Below, in pieces: positions 8,086-18,190 of a stretch of 64,000 nucleotides of DNA (position 1 is its first letter; every line of letters starts with the position of its first letter). This DNA comes from Tolypothrix sp. PCC 7712 (GTDB taxonomy: Bacteria; Cyanobacteriota; Cyanobacteriia; Cyanobacteriales; Nostocaceae), in assembly GCF_025860405.1 (NCBI RefSeq), contig NZ_CP063785.1, positions 3,348,001 to 3,412,000 of the forward strand, written 5' to 3'. The notes below the pieces were generated by a model. That model saw nothing but the letters and a program-made list of their open reading frames with translations, did no database searches and was not told where the DNA came from. Made by a program: the position numbers and the translations under genes.

Positions 8086-8883
8086 ATGCCCAAAGTCCAC
8101 GTTAACGGCATCGATTTATTCTATGACATCCAAGGCAAAGGAGAGCCATTACTATTAATTTCCGGCTTCTTGTGCGATCATGCTTATTGGTCATTGCTGA
8201 TGCCTTCACTGAAACAGTATCAAGTAATTCGTTTCGATAACCGAGGCTTTGGGCGAACTTCTGCACCTGATAGCCCCTACACTATTCAGCAGATGGCAAT
8301 TGATGCAGCCGCACTACTAGAAACTATCGGCATTAATAAGATACATTTAGCAGGGCATTCAATGGGAGGCTTAATTGCTCAAGAACTTGCATTAGCACAC
8401 CCAGAAAAAGTAAAAAGCCTAATACTAATCTCATCCTTAGCCAAGGGTGATGCTCTATTCAATAGTATTGTCTCCACCTGGGGAGAACTCCCCCGCATTC
8501 TTGACTGGAAAACTTACCAGCAAGTCATCTTACCGTGGATATTTACTGATGAATTCTACTCTCTTCCTGGGATAATCGATGCGATAATTAAGATGGCGAT
8601 TAACTACCCATTTCCGCCAACTCTTCATGGAATCTATCATCAAAGCCGCGCTATCCTGAACTGCGATACTACACAACGCCTCAAAGATATTCCATGCCCT
8701 ACCTTAGTTATGGTAGGTAAACAAGATATTCTCACCCCTGTAAAATTTTCTCAACAACTTGCCCAAGGTATTCCCCAGGCGGAACTTGTAGTGCTTAATT
8801 CTGGTGGACATGGCTTTTTGATTGAATCACTGGAAGATGTAGCCGCCGCAATGCTAAAGTTTCTCTCAACTCAACAGTTTTGA
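8086..8883 (+). CDS. Alpha/beta hydrolase
   Basis: 265 aa, cytosolic. Nucleophile elbow GHSMGG (residues 90-95, Ser92), acid Asp214 in MVGKQDILTP and His242 in SGGHGF complete a standard triad. The oxyanion region LLLISGFLCDHAYW (22-35) and DNRGFGRTSAP (51-61) place it with esterase / BioH / haloalkane-dehalogenase-like enzymes; exact substrate unknown. The start codon is preceded directly by pyrimidine-rich 9-bp repeats, so no Shine-Dalgarno is visible. The stop overlaps a TTG frame that I do not use for the next gene. Confidence 0.85.
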   Translation: MPKVHVNGIDLFYDIQGKGEPLLLISGFLCDHAYWSLLMPSLKQYQVIRFDNRGFGRTSAPDSPYTIQQMAIDAAALLETIGINKIHLAGHSMGGLIAQELALAHPEKVKSLILISSLAKGDALFNSIVSTWGELPRILDWKTYQQVILPWIFTDEFYSLPGIIDAIIKMAINYPFPPTLHGIYHQSRAILNCDTTQRLKDIPCPTLVMVGKQDILTPVKFSQQLAQGIPQAELVVLNSGGHGFLIESLEDVAAAMLKFLSTQQF

Positions 8884-8978
8884 GTAATTACTTAGCACTC
8901 TTAGGATTTTCCGAAATAACAGATGTCTCGGATGTAGCTATAGAACAGCAAGATACATTAGAGCTAACTGGAATATTT

Positions 8979-9368
8979 ATGAAATCCTCTTCCCTAGCCT
9001 TAGCCGTTATCATTGGTGCGCTTACCATCACCCAGAGTGCTTACGCTAACCAAAAGAATGTTCCATCCACAAACAGCCAGAATCATCAAGCTGCAGTTTT
9101 AGCAACAAAACCATTGTCATTGATTGGTAAATGGGGTTATAGTCTCAACCAAAATAATTCTCCAGCAACAAGCAACACTATTTTGCGAGAGCAAGATAGT
9201 GTATGCAAAAATCTGAACCCATTTGATATTATTAAAAACCCTAATATTTTATTTACGCCCTGTCAGCAACCAACAACTAAAACAACTGCTCAACTCTCTG
9301 AACCAATTGAATATTTCAAAGTTCCACCACTCGAATCGGGAATTAAGGTAACAGTATCCAAATTTTAA
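8979..9368 (+). CDS. Small secreted protein of unknown function
   Basis: 129 aa from ATG 8979. The residues after it (MKSSSLALAVIIGALTITQS, then AYA) form a Sec signal peptide, which decides the start; the longer frame from TTG 8880 would place 33 non-matching residues in front. The mature part has two cysteines (SVCKNLNP and FTPCQQP) and is rich in Asn, Thr and Pro. I recognise no domain. It lies 95 bp after the hydrolase and may be co-transcribed. Similar Cys-containing secreted proteins occur widely in filamentous cyanobacteria. Confidence 0.6.
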   Translation: MKSSSLALAVIIGALTITQSAYANQKNVPSTNSQNHQAAVLATKPLSLIGKWGYSLNQNNSPATSNTILREQDSVCKNLNPFDIIKNPNILFTPCQQPTTKTTAQLSEPIEYFKVPPLESGIKVTVSKF

Positions 9369-9473
9369 TATTCATCAGAGAAAATAGTTTTGAGGTAGCA
9401 AGTTATTACTATAAAACTTTCTTTCTATTCAAGATATTACAGCAATATTGGATTGTTTGCTGTACTGATAATC

Positions 9474-9501
9474 GTAGGGGCACAATATATTGTGCCCCTA
9501 C
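9474..9501. repeat. Perfect 28-bp palindrome
   Basis: GTAGGGGCACAATA is followed immediately by its exact reverse complement. It lies in the 297-bp gap between the secreted protein and ispH (convergent genes), where it could act as a bidirectional hairpin, although no T-run follows. It looks like a dispersed cyanobacterial palindrome. Confidence 0.8.
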
Positions 9502-9636
9502 AGGTGTAATTCATGTACCTGAAATATAGTGCTTCTCAAAAGCTTCGTAATTAATAATTCGTAATCAGAGGCAGGTTCAAAAATTGAGATAAATTAAAGA
9601 AAATTTCAACCACCTTTGGATAAATGCCAGTAAAAA

Positions 9637-9663
9637 ATTACGAATTACGAATTACGAATTAGT
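9637..9663. repeat. Heptamer array (ATTACGA)
   Basis: Three ATTACGA units plus a partial one next to the ispH stop codon; STRR-type. Confidence 0.7.
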
Positions 9664-9665
9664 AA

Positions 9666-10874
9666 TTAAACTACCGTTGCTGTGGCTTTCAAATCAAAAA
9701 TCTTTTCGATGATATCTTCTACAACCTTATCGGGTGTAGAAGCACCAGAAGTAATACCTACAGCAATCTTGCCATTTGGTAACCAGTTATCTGTAGTGAC
9801 TATCTCCCCAGATAATTGTCGATGTTCAATAGATTTAGCTGATTTAATCCGCTCTACACAATCAATGTGGTAAGAAGGAATTCCGCGCTCAAAAGCTATC
9901 TGTTGTAATTGCGTAGTATTAGAAGAATTAAAGCCACCAATTACTATGATTAAATCAAGATTTTGTTGCACTAAATCCAACATTGCATCTTGGCGTTCTT
10001 GGGTAGCGTCACAGATTGTATTAAAGCTTTGGAAATGTTGATTGATTTCTGTGGGGCCGTATTTGTGCATCATGGTACGCTCAAACAGCTTACCAATTTG
10101 CTCAGTTTCACCTTTGAGCATTGTTGTTTGGTTAGCAATCCCCACCCGTTCTAAATCTTGATCGGGATCAAATCCGGCTGAACAGGCTTTGGCAAATTTT
10201 TGTAGAAATTCTTCGCGATCGCCTCCGTGGAGAATATAGTTGGTAACATATTCTGCTTCCCGCATATTCAGCACAATCAGATATTTCCCAGCAAAGGAAC
10301 TGGTAGCCACAGTTTCTTCGTGCTTGTATTTACCGTGAATAATCGAGGTATAGTCTACTTTTTTGTGCTTTTCGACGGTATTCCAAACTTTAGATACCCA
10401 AGGACAAGTTGTATCGACGATTTTGCAGCCTTTCTCATGGAGAATCTGCATTTCCTGAACACTAGCCCCAAATGCAGGTAGAATGACTACATCTTCATTC
10501 TCAACTACAGTAAAGTCTTTTTTCCCAGCATTCACAGGAATAAATTTGACTTCCATCTCCTGCATCCGCTGATTCACAGAAGGATTGTGAATAATCTCAT
10601 TAGTAATCCAAATGCGCTCAGTGGGGAAGTGCTGGCGGGTTTCATAAGCCATTGCTACCGCACGTTCTACACCCCAGCAGAAACCAAAAGCTTGCGCCAA
10701 CAGAATTGTCACCTCACCTTGTTCTAAAGTGTAATTGCGATCGCGAATCTGTTGAATTAAGTTACTCTGATACTCAGACTGTAACTGAGTAGCCACTTCT
10801 GCCTGATGACCAAATCCTTTACGATTATAGTTTTCCGAATGTTGGAGGCTACGTTTAAAAGCTTTTGTATCCAT
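9666..10874 (-). CDS. ispH: 4-hydroxy-3-methylbut-2-enyl diphosphate reductase
   Basis: 402 aa. Last enzyme of the MEP pathway: it reduces HMBPP to IPP and DMAPP using an iron-sulfur cluster, in the cytosol, and feeds carotenoid, phytol and quinone synthesis. The three cluster-binding cysteines are visible: Cys66 ([12 protein letters not shown]), Cys157 ([10 protein letters not shown]) and Cys288 ([12 protein letters not shown]). Length about 400 with an N-terminal extension of about 50 residues is normal for the cyanobacterial/plant-type IspH; E. coli-type enzymes are shorter. Start ATG 10874. It stands alone between convergent and divergent neighbours. Confidence 0.97.
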   Translation of the reverse strand: MDTKAFKRSLQHSENYNRKGFGHQAEVATQLQSEYQSNLIQQIRDRNYTLEQGEVTILLAQAFGFCWGVERAVAMAYETRQHFPTERIWITNEIIHNPSVNQRMQEMEVKFIPVNAGKKDFTVVENEDVVILPAFGASVQEMQILHEKGCKIVDTTCPWVSKVWNTVEKHKKVDYTSIIHGKYKHEETVATSSFAGKYLIVLNMREAEYVTNYILHGGDREEFLQKFAKACSAGFDPDQDLERVGIANQTTMLKGETEQIGKLFERTMMHKYGPTEINQHFQSFNTICDATQERQDAMLDLVQQNLDLIIVIGGFNSSNTTQLQQIAFERGIPSYHIDCVERIKSAKSIEHRQLSGEIVTTDNWLPNGKIAVGITSGASTPDKVVEDIIEKIFDLKATATVV

Positions 10875-11012
10875 TGAATTGTTCTAGTTAGTTCACCATC
10901 TCTCATTTTCTCTCGTCAAGACACTAATGAGGCGTGTAACATAACTTAAACTAAGCATGGGGCATGGGGCATGGGGCATTGGCGATGAGGTAGAATTTTT
11001 GAATCTTGTACA

Positions 11013-11030
11013 GACGCGATGAATCGCGTC
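11013..11030. repeat. GACGCGAT-NN-ATCGCGTC palindrome, copy 1
   Basis: Perfect 8-bp arms around GA. Other copies at 16248-16265 and 38858-38875. This copy touches the stop codon of the minus-strand gene at 11030, so it may serve as that gene's 3' hairpin. Confidence 0.8.
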
Positions 11031-11233
11031 TAATCGACTACCTTGATTAATCCGCCTTGTACAGCTTGAAAAACTTTGTTGATTTGCAACATTTCCTGTT
11101 CGTTCAAATCTTCTTTAGATAGCAAGGCTGACATTAAAAGCTTTTGGTCTTGGCGTGTAATTCTACGGATATTTAAGATACGCTCAAAGACAGCCTCTAA
11201 CTGTACTTGGTTTGTGGGCGCAGTAATTAACAT
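11030..11233 (-). CDS. Small conserved-looking cyanobacterial protein, function unknown
   Basis: 67 aa, helical and charged, no signal peptide or membrane span. Sequence has a helix-rich layout (VFERILNIRRITRQDQKLLMSA, then EMLQINKVFQAV). I recall similar short proteins annotated as hypothetical in Nostocales, but cannot name a domain. It is divergent from the HerA-like gene and convergent with nothing obvious; ispH lies 156 bp further along the same strand. A palindrome abuts its 3' end. Start ATG 11233. Confidence 0.6.
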   Translation of the reverse strand: MLITAPTNQVQLEAVFERILNIRRITRQDQKLLMSALLSKEDLNEQEMLQINKVFQAVQGGLIKVVD

Positions 11234-11379
11234 ACTTTCTTAACAAAAATTAGTTGATTCATATAATATCTATAGTTAAACTAACAATTTTTGATAAAGC
11301 TTGACATTAGTACCTATACGGAAACCTAAAAGAGGATTAACTATAGCGGTTTTTATGTAAATGGAATAAACTACTCTAT

Positions 11380-11541
11380 CCCTAATCCCCAGTCCCTAAT
11401 CCCCAACCCCCAATCCCCAATCCCCAGTCCCTAATCCCCAATCCCTAATCCCCAACCCCTAATCCCCAATCCCCAGTCCCCAATCCCTAATCCCCAATCC
11501 CCAATCCCTAATCCCCAGTCCCCAATCCCCAGTCCCCAACC
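11380..11541. repeat. STRR1-type heptamer array (CCCCAAT / CCCCAGT / CCCTAAT)
   Basis: About 23 tandem 7-bp units over about 160 bp, in the promoter region of the HerA-like gene (ATG 11628). The unit matches the STRR1 class described in Calothrix. Confidence 0.9.
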
Positions 11542-11627
11542 CATTTGTGCTAGAATTTCCTGGCAAGTTTGAACTCTACAACTGGAACGCAACATAAGAT
11601 CAGCTCAACATTGATGTAACTAATCAA

Positions 11628-13361
11628 ATGAATTCTGGACAACCATTAGGTTCAGTCACCCAAGGCTCTCTGACTGGAGGGTTAGAAGTAAGATTACACC
11701 CAGATATCTCTGTTGAAGATATGCGCGTGGGTAAGTTTTTAGTCGTGCAAGGGATGCGATCGCGCTTTTTCTGTATGCTGACAGATGTGGCGCTAGGAAC
11801 TGCTAATGCCCGTATTATTGCTGATCCACCAAATTGGGAAGATACTTTTTTACGGGAAGTATTAGCTGGTAGTGGCACATACGGTACGATAAATCTTGCG
11901 CCGATGTTGATGTTTACCCCAGAAGAAGTTGAGGAATCTTTCTCACCTACAAATGGGAAATCAGCTAATCCTTTTACGCCATCAATGACTGGTTTGGCTT
12001 CGTTTCAGCCTCAAACTAGCACTACAATGGAATTGTTACCAGTAAAAACGATTCCCAGCCACTTTAGCCAAGTTTACGAAGCAAGCGTTGATGATTTTCG
12101 TCGTGTTTTTGGTTGGGAAGATGATACCCAAAGAAAAAACTTTTCCATTGGTAAACCGCTAGATATGGACGTACCAGTCTGTATCGATTTAGACAGGTTT
12201 GTGGAACGCAGTAACGGAGTATTTGGGAAATCTGGAACTGGTAAATCTTTTCTGACACGCCTAGTTTTAGCGGGGATAGTTCGGAAAAACGCGGCGGTAA
12301 ATTTAATTTTTGATATGCATTCTGAGTACGGCTGGCAAGCCGTCTGTGAAGGTAAGCAATATAGTACAGTTAAAGGATTAAAACAGCTATTTCCCGGTAA
12401 AGTTGAAGTTTATACCCTCGATCCCGAATCGACAAAACGCCGGGGTGTACGTGACGCACAAGAACTTTATCTCAGTTACGAACAAATAGAAGTTGAAGAT
12501 GTCAAGTTATGTTCTCGTGATTTAGGACTATCGGAAGCAGCCCTAGATAATGCGAATATTCTTTACGCCGAGTATGGCAAGTCTTGGATTCTTCAGTTGT
12601 TGAACATGACTAACGAAGAAATCAAGATGTTTTGCGAAGAAAAGCGGGGACACCAAGGTTCAATTATGTCCTTGCAGCGCAAACTGCTGCGCTTGGATAA
12701 CTTGAAGTATATGCGCGCTGCTTGTCCGCAGAACTATATTAATCAAATTTTGCGATCGCTCGAAGCCGGCAAGCATGTGGTAGTCGAATTTGGCTCCCAG
12801 TCGGATATGCTCTCATATATGTTGGTGACGAATATGATCACCAGAAGAATTCATAGCCATTATGTCAGCAAAGCCGAAAGATTTTTGCATAGTGGTAATG
12901 TGAGCGATCGCCCCACGCAACTTGTGATTACCATTGAAGAAGCCCACCGATTCTTAGATCCTGCGATCGTTCAAAGTACCATCTTTGGAACCATTGCCCG
13001 CGAAATGCGAAAATATTTCGTAACGTTACTAGTAGTTGATCAACGCCCATCGGGGATAGATAATGAAGTTATGTCCCAAATTGGGACTCGCATCACAGCC
13101 TTGCTCAATGATGAAAAAGACATTGACGCAATTTTTACAGGAGTCTCTGGTGCTGGCAGTTTGCGATCGGTATTAGCAAAATTAGATTCCAAGCAACAAG
13201 CCTTAATTTTAGGTCACGCGGTACCGATGCCAGTGGTAGTCCGTACCCGTCCCTACGATGCTACCTTCTACGCAGAAATTGGCGATCCAGCTTGGGAAGA
13301 AAAACCCGACGAAGAACTCTTCGCCGCAGCTGAACTAGCAAGAGCCGATCTAGGCTTTTAG
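11628..13361 (+). CDS. HerA-like (DUF87) ATPase
   Basis: 577 aa, cytosolic. The N-terminal about 100 residues form a HerA-type beta-barrel (HAS-barrel) region (VGKFLVVQGMRSRFFCMLTDV). The motor domain has Walker A GKSGTGKSF (200-208) and Walker B LVITIEEAHRFL, followed by REMRKYFVTLLVVDQRPSGID, as in the FtsK/HerA superfamily. Members couple ATP hydrolysis to DNA translocation, often with the nuclease NurA; no NurA gene is present here. Close relatives are single genes conserved in cyanobacteria, so a housekeeping role is likely; the exact function is unknown. Start ATG 11628 follows an STRR1 array by 86 bp. Confidence 0.85.
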   Translation: MNSGQPLGSVTQGSLTGGLEVRLHPDISVEDMRVGKFLVVQGMRSRFFCMLTDVALGTANARIIADPPNWEDTFLREVLAGSGTYGTINLAPMLMFTPEEVEESFSPTNGKSANPFTPSMTGLASFQPQTSTTMELLPVKTIPSHFSQVYEASVDDFRRVFGWEDDTQRKNFSIGKPLDMDVPVCIDLDRFVERSNGVFGKSGTGKSFLTRLVLAGIVRKNAAVNLIFDMHSEYGWQAVCEGKQYSTVKGLKQLFPGKVEVYTLDPESTKRRGVRDAQELYLSYEQIEVEDVKLCSRDLGLSEAALDNANILYAEYGKSWILQLLNMTNEEIKMFCEEKRGHQGSIMSLQRKLLRLDNLKYMRAACPQNYINQILRSLEAGKHVVVEFGSQSDMLSYMLVTNMITRRIHSHYVSKAERFLHSGNVSDRPTQLVITIEEAHRFLDPAIVQSTIFGTIAREMRKYFVTLLVVDQRPSGIDNEVMSQIGTRITALLNDEKDIDAIFTGVSGAGSLRSVLAKLDSKQQALILGHAVPMPVVVRTRPYDATFYAEIGDPAWEEKPDEELFAAAELARADLGF

Positions 13362-13891
13362 GCATAAATTGGGCTATCCCCAATGCCCAATGCCCCATAC
13401 CCATTTCGTAACATCCCACCCTACGACTAGGCAATCAGTTCGGTTATCTCCCTACATCTCGGCAACAGAAGCCGGGGTTTTCGCGTCACTATAGATATAG
13501 TAAGCAGTTAAAGGAATTTCAAATTTTTTTGCCAAACAAACCGTTGTGCCCTATAATTGGAAGATTTATCTGGGCTACTTTACTATCCACCAGATTTGTC
13601 GTATTATAATAAAAGTAAAACTCATATCGACTTCGTATTTTATAGTTACCGCCCGTAACTAACGATCAGAAGAATTGTTGAAAAAAAGCCAGCGTATATC
13701 TAAATAGACTGCAAAATTTAGGGAGGGTAGGGGAACCTATCTCAGTGATACACCGTCATGTAAACGGCTGTATAAATTAATTACTTATAGTACCCCCCTA
13801 TGTTCTGTGATATATGTACTCCCTTTCCTAATCCCCCATAGTTTAGTGATTAAATATTCATTGTGTTTACGGAGTAGAGGACAACGCACCA
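13362..13891. other. Intergenic region upstream of the sigma factor gene
   Basis: 530 bp without a coding frame. Contains AT-rich tracts (GTATTATAATAAAAGTAAAA near 13600) that could hold promoter elements, and GGAGTAGAGG at 13872-13881, about 10 bp before the ATG, which could serve as a ribosome binding site. The long leader suggests regulated expression of the sigma gene. No repeat array seen. Confidence 0.4.
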
Positions 13892-14875
13892 ATGCCTACT
13901 GTTAACACCGCAACCGAAAACCTAAACACCAAATTCACGGCTGATATGGTGCGAACCTATCTGCGAGAAATTGGTCGTGTGCCACTGCTAACCCGTGAGC
14001 AAGAGATTGTTTTTGGGAAGCAGGTGCAACAAATGATGACGCTACTGGACGCTAAAGAGGCGTTGGCGAAGAAGCTGCACCGCGAACCAAGTTTACCAGA
14101 GTGGGCGGAGCAAGTTCGCCAATCTGAAACTGAAGTGAAACAGACAGTAGCTCAAGGTAAACGCGCCAAGCAAAAGATGATTGAAGCGAACCTCCGCTTA
14201 GTCGTTGCTATTGCGAAAAAATATCAAAAGCGCAACATGGAGTTTCTGGATTTAATCCAAGAAGGAACTCTAGGATTAGAGCGGGGTGTAGAAAAATTCG
14301 ATCCGATGCGTGGCTATAAGTTTTCCACTTATGCTTACTGGTGGATTCGCCAAGCAATTACGAGAGCGATCGCTCAACAAGGGCGTACTATTCGTTTACC
14401 GATCCACATTACCGAGAAGCTGAACAAAATTAAAAAAGTACAGCGCGAACTAGCTCAAAAGTTAGGGCGATCGCCCAATCCGGCGGAAATTGCTCACGAA
14501 CTTGAGCTAGAGCCTATGCAAATCCGCGAGTATTTAAATATGGCTCGTCAGCCAGTTTCTTTAGATGTGCGCGTGGGTGATAACCAAGATACCGAACTAC
14601 AAGAAATGCTCGAAGATGATGGCCCATCTCCAGAGTATTACACCACCCAAGAGTTTTTGCGCCAAGACTTGAACACGCTGTTAGCAGAACTAACTCCCCA
14701 ACAGCGAGAAGTTCTAGCTCTACGTTTTGGCTTGGAAGATGGTAATGAAATGTCTTTGGCGAAAGTTGGTGAAAGATTAAATCTCAGCCGCGAACGCGTT
14801 CGCCAGTTAGAGCATCAAGCTCTTGCTCATTTACGCCGCCGTCGAGCCAATGTCAAAGAATACGTTGCAAGTTAA
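13892..14875 (+). CDS. Group 2 RNA polymerase sigma-70 factor
   Basis: 327 aa, RpoD/SigA family without the long acidic region 1.1, i.e. a group 2 (non-essential) sigma factor. Region 1.2 is [17 protein letters not shown] (18-34); region 2 has [35 protein letters not shown] and [19 protein letters not shown] (-10 recognition and melting aromatics); region 4 ends with the helix-turn-helix [21 protein letters not shown] (-35 recognition). Cyanobacteria use several such factors (SigB-E) for nitrogen, carbon, light and stress responses. Size and opening fit the SigB/SigD type, but I cannot fix the letter. A clear terminator follows at 14899. Confidence 0.93.
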   Translation: MPTVNTATENLNTKFTADMVRTYLREIGRVPLLTREQEIVFGKQVQQMMTLLDAKEALAKKLHREPSLPEWAEQVRQSETEVKQTVAQGKRAKQKMIEANLRLVVAIAKKYQKRNMEFLDLIQEGTLGLERGVEKFDPMRGYKFSTYAYWWIRQAITRAIAQQGRTIRLPIHITEKLNKIKKVQRELAQKLGRSPNPAEIAHELELEPMQIREYLNMARQPVSLDVRVGDNQDTELQEMLEDDGPSPEYYTTQEFLRQDLNTLLAELTPQQREVLALRFGLEDGNEMSLAKVGERLNLSRERVRQLEHQALAHLRRRRANVKEYVAS

Positions 14876-14898
14876 AAGCCAAATAACTTTTAACTATG

Positions 14899-14928
14899 AG
14901 CCTCCTGAAATCAGGGGGCTATTTTTTT
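14899..14928 (+). terminator. Rho-independent terminator of the sigma factor gene
   Basis: Stem AGCCTCCTGA / TCAGGGGGCT (one G-T pair) with an AA loop, followed by ATTTTTTT; starts 24 bp after the stop codon. Confidence 0.9.
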
Positions 14929-14930
14929 GG

Positions 14931-15029
14931 TCATTTGTCATTTGTCATTTGTCTTTTGTCATTTGTCATTTGTCTTTTGTCATTTGTCTTTTGTCATTTG
15001 TCTTTTGGTAATGGGTAATGGGTAATTGG
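14931..15029. repeat. Heptamer array (TCATTTG / TCTTTTG, then GTAATGG)
   Basis: At least eleven 7-bp units of TCATTTG/TCTTTTG followed by GTAATGG/GTAATTG units, directly after the sigma-factor terminator. A short TCATC-type run follows at 15049-15085. The remaining 15086-15485 is AT-rich with no clear gene. Confidence 0.85.
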
Positions 15030-15485
15030 GTGTTTAGTGTTTGTTATTTCTCCCTCATCCTCCTCATCTCCCTCATCTCCCTAATCCCCAGTCCCCAATC
15101 CCTTTTTCCAAAAAATCTTCCGACATATTCCGTAATGAATGAATTCGTTGTTGTAGTTATATTTAGTGCTACTAAAGGGCTATATCGAAAGTGGATTTTT
15201 TGAGAAAAATATGAATATTGATTGAAATTTATTCTAAAAAAGAGATTTTTTGTAATTTTTCTTCTTACATCACCCAATCAGGTGAATCTGTAGGGTGAAG
15301 CAGAAAGTGGCTCTAGGACGATATTCTAGGTTTGCAAGTAAAAACTAAACAAAAATTTCCGTTTTAGGTATTTTTATTCCCTTGACAATATAAATCAAAC
15401 CATTGAGGGAGCCTTCATTACAAATACTTAGTTAAGTTCTAATAAGTTGCTGAGAGAGTAGTTAGTTTTTTAGAGGAGTAGTCGG

Positions 15486-16217
15486 GTGCTTAATAACATT
15501 TATCAGTTCTGTGCCTCTCGTCAGTTGAAAATGCCTGCTGTTGCTTTAGTTATGGCTCTTAGTATTTTCGGTGAGCAAACTCAACCAGTATTCAGTCAGC
15601 AAATAGAAGTAAATACTCACAATAGTTCTGCTAGTTTGTTATCACAGCTAAGAGAAGTAAAAGGTCAGAGAAATCAAGCTTGGGCAACTGCTGAAAGTAG
15701 CAATAATATTGCTGAGTTTGTTACAAACCCCAGCGAAAAAGCGAATTTTCAAACTTCAGCTAAAGGTGTAAAAATAACACCTCAAACCACAGCTTTAGCA
15801 AGCAGTAACCAAAAATCTGCTAAAGAAGCCGCAAATGTGCCAATGAGTAATGTACCCAACCGAGACGGCGTTTATTTATACGGTCAATCACCAGCCGCAA
15901 ACCAAATTGGACAAGGCTATATTGTCTTTGAGAAGCGCCAAGGTAAAGTGAATGGTGCCTTATATATGCCCAATTCAGAATTTAGCTGTTTTCAAGGCAC
16001 AATTGATCGCTCCGGGGAATTGGCGATGACAGTTAATGGTTCTGCAGATGAAAGTACTTCAAATGCAGTAGCTACAAGCAACACAATACCTACCATTAGT
16101 GAGGAGGAGCTAAGTAGCTATCCTTACTCTGTGGCGCTGCAAGATTATCATCAACTCAAGTCTATTAGTGCCAATGACCGCCGCATTTTGCAAATGTGTA
16201 ATCAATCTTCCAACTAG
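15486..16217 (+). CDS. Secreted protein of unknown function
   Basis: 243 aa. GTG start at 15486 is supported by AGAGGAG seven bases upstream. The first about 38 residues form a signal peptide (KMPAVALVMALSIFG, then FSQQ). The mature part is low-complexity up to residue about 115, then a folded-looking module with GVYLYGQSPAANQIGQGYIVFE and GALYMPNSEFSCFQG, resembling a small beta domain seen in other cyanobacterial exported hypothetical proteins; two cysteines (SCFQ and MCNQ) may pair. I recognise no named family. Single gene, long AT-rich leader, no repeats inside. Confidence 0.65.
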   Translation: MLNNIYQFCASRQLKMPAVALVMALSIFGEQTQPVFSQQIEVNTHNSSASLLSQLREVKGQRNQAWATAESSNNIAEFVTNPSEKANFQTSAKGVKITPQTTALASSNQKSAKEAANVPMSNVPNRDGVYLYGQSPAANQIGQGYIVFEKRQGKVNGALYMPNSEFSCFQGTIDRSGELAMTVNGSADESTSNAVATSNTIPTISEEELSSYPYSVALQDYHQLKSISANDRRILQMCNQSSN

Positions 16218-16247
16218 TACCACAGTGCGGAACCCAAAAATTGTAGA

Positions 16248-16265
16248 GACGCGATTCATCGCGTC
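16248..16265. repeat. GACGCGAT-NN-ATCGCGTC palindrome, copy 2
   Basis: Perfect 8-bp arms around TC, 30 bp after the secreted-protein stop; same family as 11013 and 38858. Confidence 0.8.
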
Positions 16266-16467
16266 TGTAGCTGTAGCCAATAGTCAAAAGTTCGTATTAT
16301 TGCACATTTGACCTGGAATCTTTGGTAGAAAAAATATCACCTGCTAAATTAAAGGGTCTATCTGTTGGAGCAATCCCAAATCTCAAATCCAAAATTATCT
16401 GATATGCAGCTTTATTTATAAATGATGAATGATGAGTTATGTTAAATCGTCATTCATCATTTATCAT

Positions 16468-17148
16468 TTAATACTCAATTCCTGGTTGAGCTTTCACGCC
16501 TTGATCGCGGAAAGGATGCTTCACCAGAGTCATTTCTGTAACTAAATCAGCTCGTTCAATTAATGCGGCTGGTGCGCCTCTACCTGTGAGAATCACATGA
16601 GTAGCTTCAGGTTTTTGTGCTAAACCTGCTAATACTTGCTCAACTTGTAGGTAACCCATTTTGAGCGCAATATTAATTTCATCCAATAAGACTAAGCGGA
16701 AGTCTGGATTACGGATATATTCTAAAGATTTTTCCCAGGCGGCTTGCGCTTTATCTAAATCGCGATCGCGGTCTTGAGTTTCCCAAGTAAAGCCTTCGCC
16801 CATAGCATGAAATTCTAGCTGGTCTTGCCAATTACTGAACACCCTTTTTTCGGAAGGTTCCCAGGCTCCTTTGATGAATTGGACGATCGCAACTTTATAA
16901 CCATGACCAAGCGATCGCAACACCATCCCCAAAGCTGCAGTTGTTTTCCCTTTACCGTTACCAGTATTAACAACGATTAATCCTTTTGTCGGTACAGCTT
17001 GTGCTATGCGCTGATCCTGTACTTCTTTGCGCCGCTGCATCTTTTTGCGATACTGTTCATCACTTAAGGATGAAGACATTACCTCGTCAATTACACGTGC
17101 AATTTCTTTATCTGAATCGAATGCTTCTGGGGTGTCGTTTTTCATCAA
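16468..17148 (-). CDS. cobO: Cob(I)yrinic acid a,c-diamide adenosyltransferase
   Basis: 226 aa. Transfers the adenosyl group of ATP to the cobalt of corrinoids in cobalamin synthesis or salvage (BtuR/CobO/CobP family), in the cytosol. P-loop GNGKGKTT (63-70) with the following AALGMVLRSLGHG, the FIKGAWEPSE segment and LVLLDEINIALKMGYL (Walker B) are diagnostic. The C-terminus keeps HPFRDQGVKAQPGIEY, the conserved end of the family. An N-terminal extension of about 50 residues is charged. I saw no cobalamin riboswitch in the short upstream gap shared with the divergent macro-domain gene. Confidence 0.95.
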   Translation of the reverse strand: MMKNDTPEAFDSDKEIARVIDEVMSSSLSDEQYRKKMQRRKEVQDQRIAQAVPTKGLIVVNTGNGKGKTTAALGMVLRSLGHGYKVAIVQFIKGAWEPSEKRVFSNWQDQLEFHAMGEGFTWETQDRDRDLDKAQAAWEKSLEYIRNPDFRLVLLDEINIALKMGYLQVEQVLAGLAQKPEATHVILTGRGAPAALIERADLVTEMTLVKHPFRDQGVKAQPGIEY

Positions 17149-17242
17149 TTTGGTTTGAAGATACTGGCAATAACTTTAACAACGTAGAGAGTGAAGTAAA
17201 ATTTTGTTATTTAGTAAATTTTACTTACCTTATATTTGGAAG

Positions 17243-18190
17243 ATGTTCCGGAAAATCACACTGAAAAATATTGAAAATTTATTAGCTTTTTTAACATTAT
17301 TTACGGACACAGAAGCACAGCTATATAACATAGAAACCGAACCCTTGACTTTAGATCCTTATTGTTATTCTAAAGAATTTAATAAGTTCATTACATCTGT
17401 TTATCAAGAAAATTTTGTCATTGATTTTGATTGGCCAGCTTGGCAAAATGAAGCCGAGCGTTTGGTAGCAAATCCAGAATTATTAATTGTAGCTGACATT
17501 CTGACATTGCAGAAATTGTTAACAACTCACATTCGTAAAGAACGCTTTTGTAGCGGTCATTTAGCTGCAATGATTAAAAATGGTCATTTTCTGGCAATTT
17601 TCCACAGGCTACAAGCAATCCATGCAGCTTTAATGTTAGAAAAGTCTGACAATCACGGTAAACGAAATATGATGAAGCAAATGTCAGTTTTTCAAGGCGA
17701 TATTACTCAGCTACCAGTAGATGCGATTGTTAATGCTGCCAAAAATTCCCTACTGGGTGGTGGTGGCGTTGATGGCGCAATTCATCGTGCAGCTGGGCCA
17801 GAACTTTTGGACGAATGTCGTCAGTTGCATGGTTGCGCGACAGGAGAAGCGAAAATTACCCAAGGTTACAAACTCAAAGCAAAATGGGTAATTCACACTG
17901 TCGGCCCAGTTTGGCGCGGAGGTAATCAAGGTGAAGATGAGATGTTAGCTCGATGTTATCGCAACAGCTTAACTTTGGCAGAACAGTACCAAATTAAAAC
18001 TATTGCTTTCCCAGCCATTAGCACAGGGGTTTATGGGTTCCCCTTGGAACGCGCTAGCAAAATTGCGATCGCAGAAGTCAACAAATTCCTTAACAGCCAT
18101 CACTCTATAGAACAAGTGATTTTCGTTTGTTTTAGCCAAAGTGCCTATGATTGCTACATCAAAGGTGTGCAAGAAGTTGTAGAAAGCTAA
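17243..18190 (+). CDS. DUF6508 - macro domain fusion protein
   Basis: 315 aa from ATG 17243 (an upstream TTG at 17204 would add 13 residues). The N-terminal about 130 residues, with [24 protein letters not shown] and [21 protein letters not shown], fit DUF6508. After a linker at about 145-160, a macro domain follows: [21 protein letters not shown], the Gly-rich loop [16 protein letters not shown], and [20 protein letters not shown]. Macro domains of this YmdB-like type bind ADP-ribose and often remove it from proteins or from O-acetyl-ADP-ribose; the key Asn, Gly-rich loops and catalytic Asp in GGVDGAIH are present. DUF6508 has no known role. Divergent from cobO. Confidence 0.82.
   Translation: MFRKITLKNIENLLAFLTLFTDTEAQLYNIETEPLTLDPYCYSKEFNKFITSVYQENFVIDFDWPAWQNEAERLVANPELLIVADILTLQKLLTTHIRKERFCSGHLAAMIKNGHFLAIFHRLQAIHAALMLEKSDNHGKRNMMKQMSVFQGDITQLPVDAIVNAAKNSLLGGGGVDGAIHRAAGPELLDECRQLHGCATGEAKITQGYKLKAKWVIHTVGPVWRGGNQGEDEMLARCYRNSLTLAEQYQIKTIAFPAISTGVYGFPLERASKIAIAEVNKFLNSHHSIEQVIFVCFSQSAYDCYIKGVQEVVES

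Noticed and set aside
8880..8978. TTG start that would couple the secreted protein to the hydrolase stop
   Set aside because: The 33 extra residues would precede a clear signal peptide at ATG 8979.
14823..15011. 62-aa frame overlapping the sigma gene's end
   Set aside because: Its second half is only the TCATTTG heptamer array (ICHLSFV repeated).
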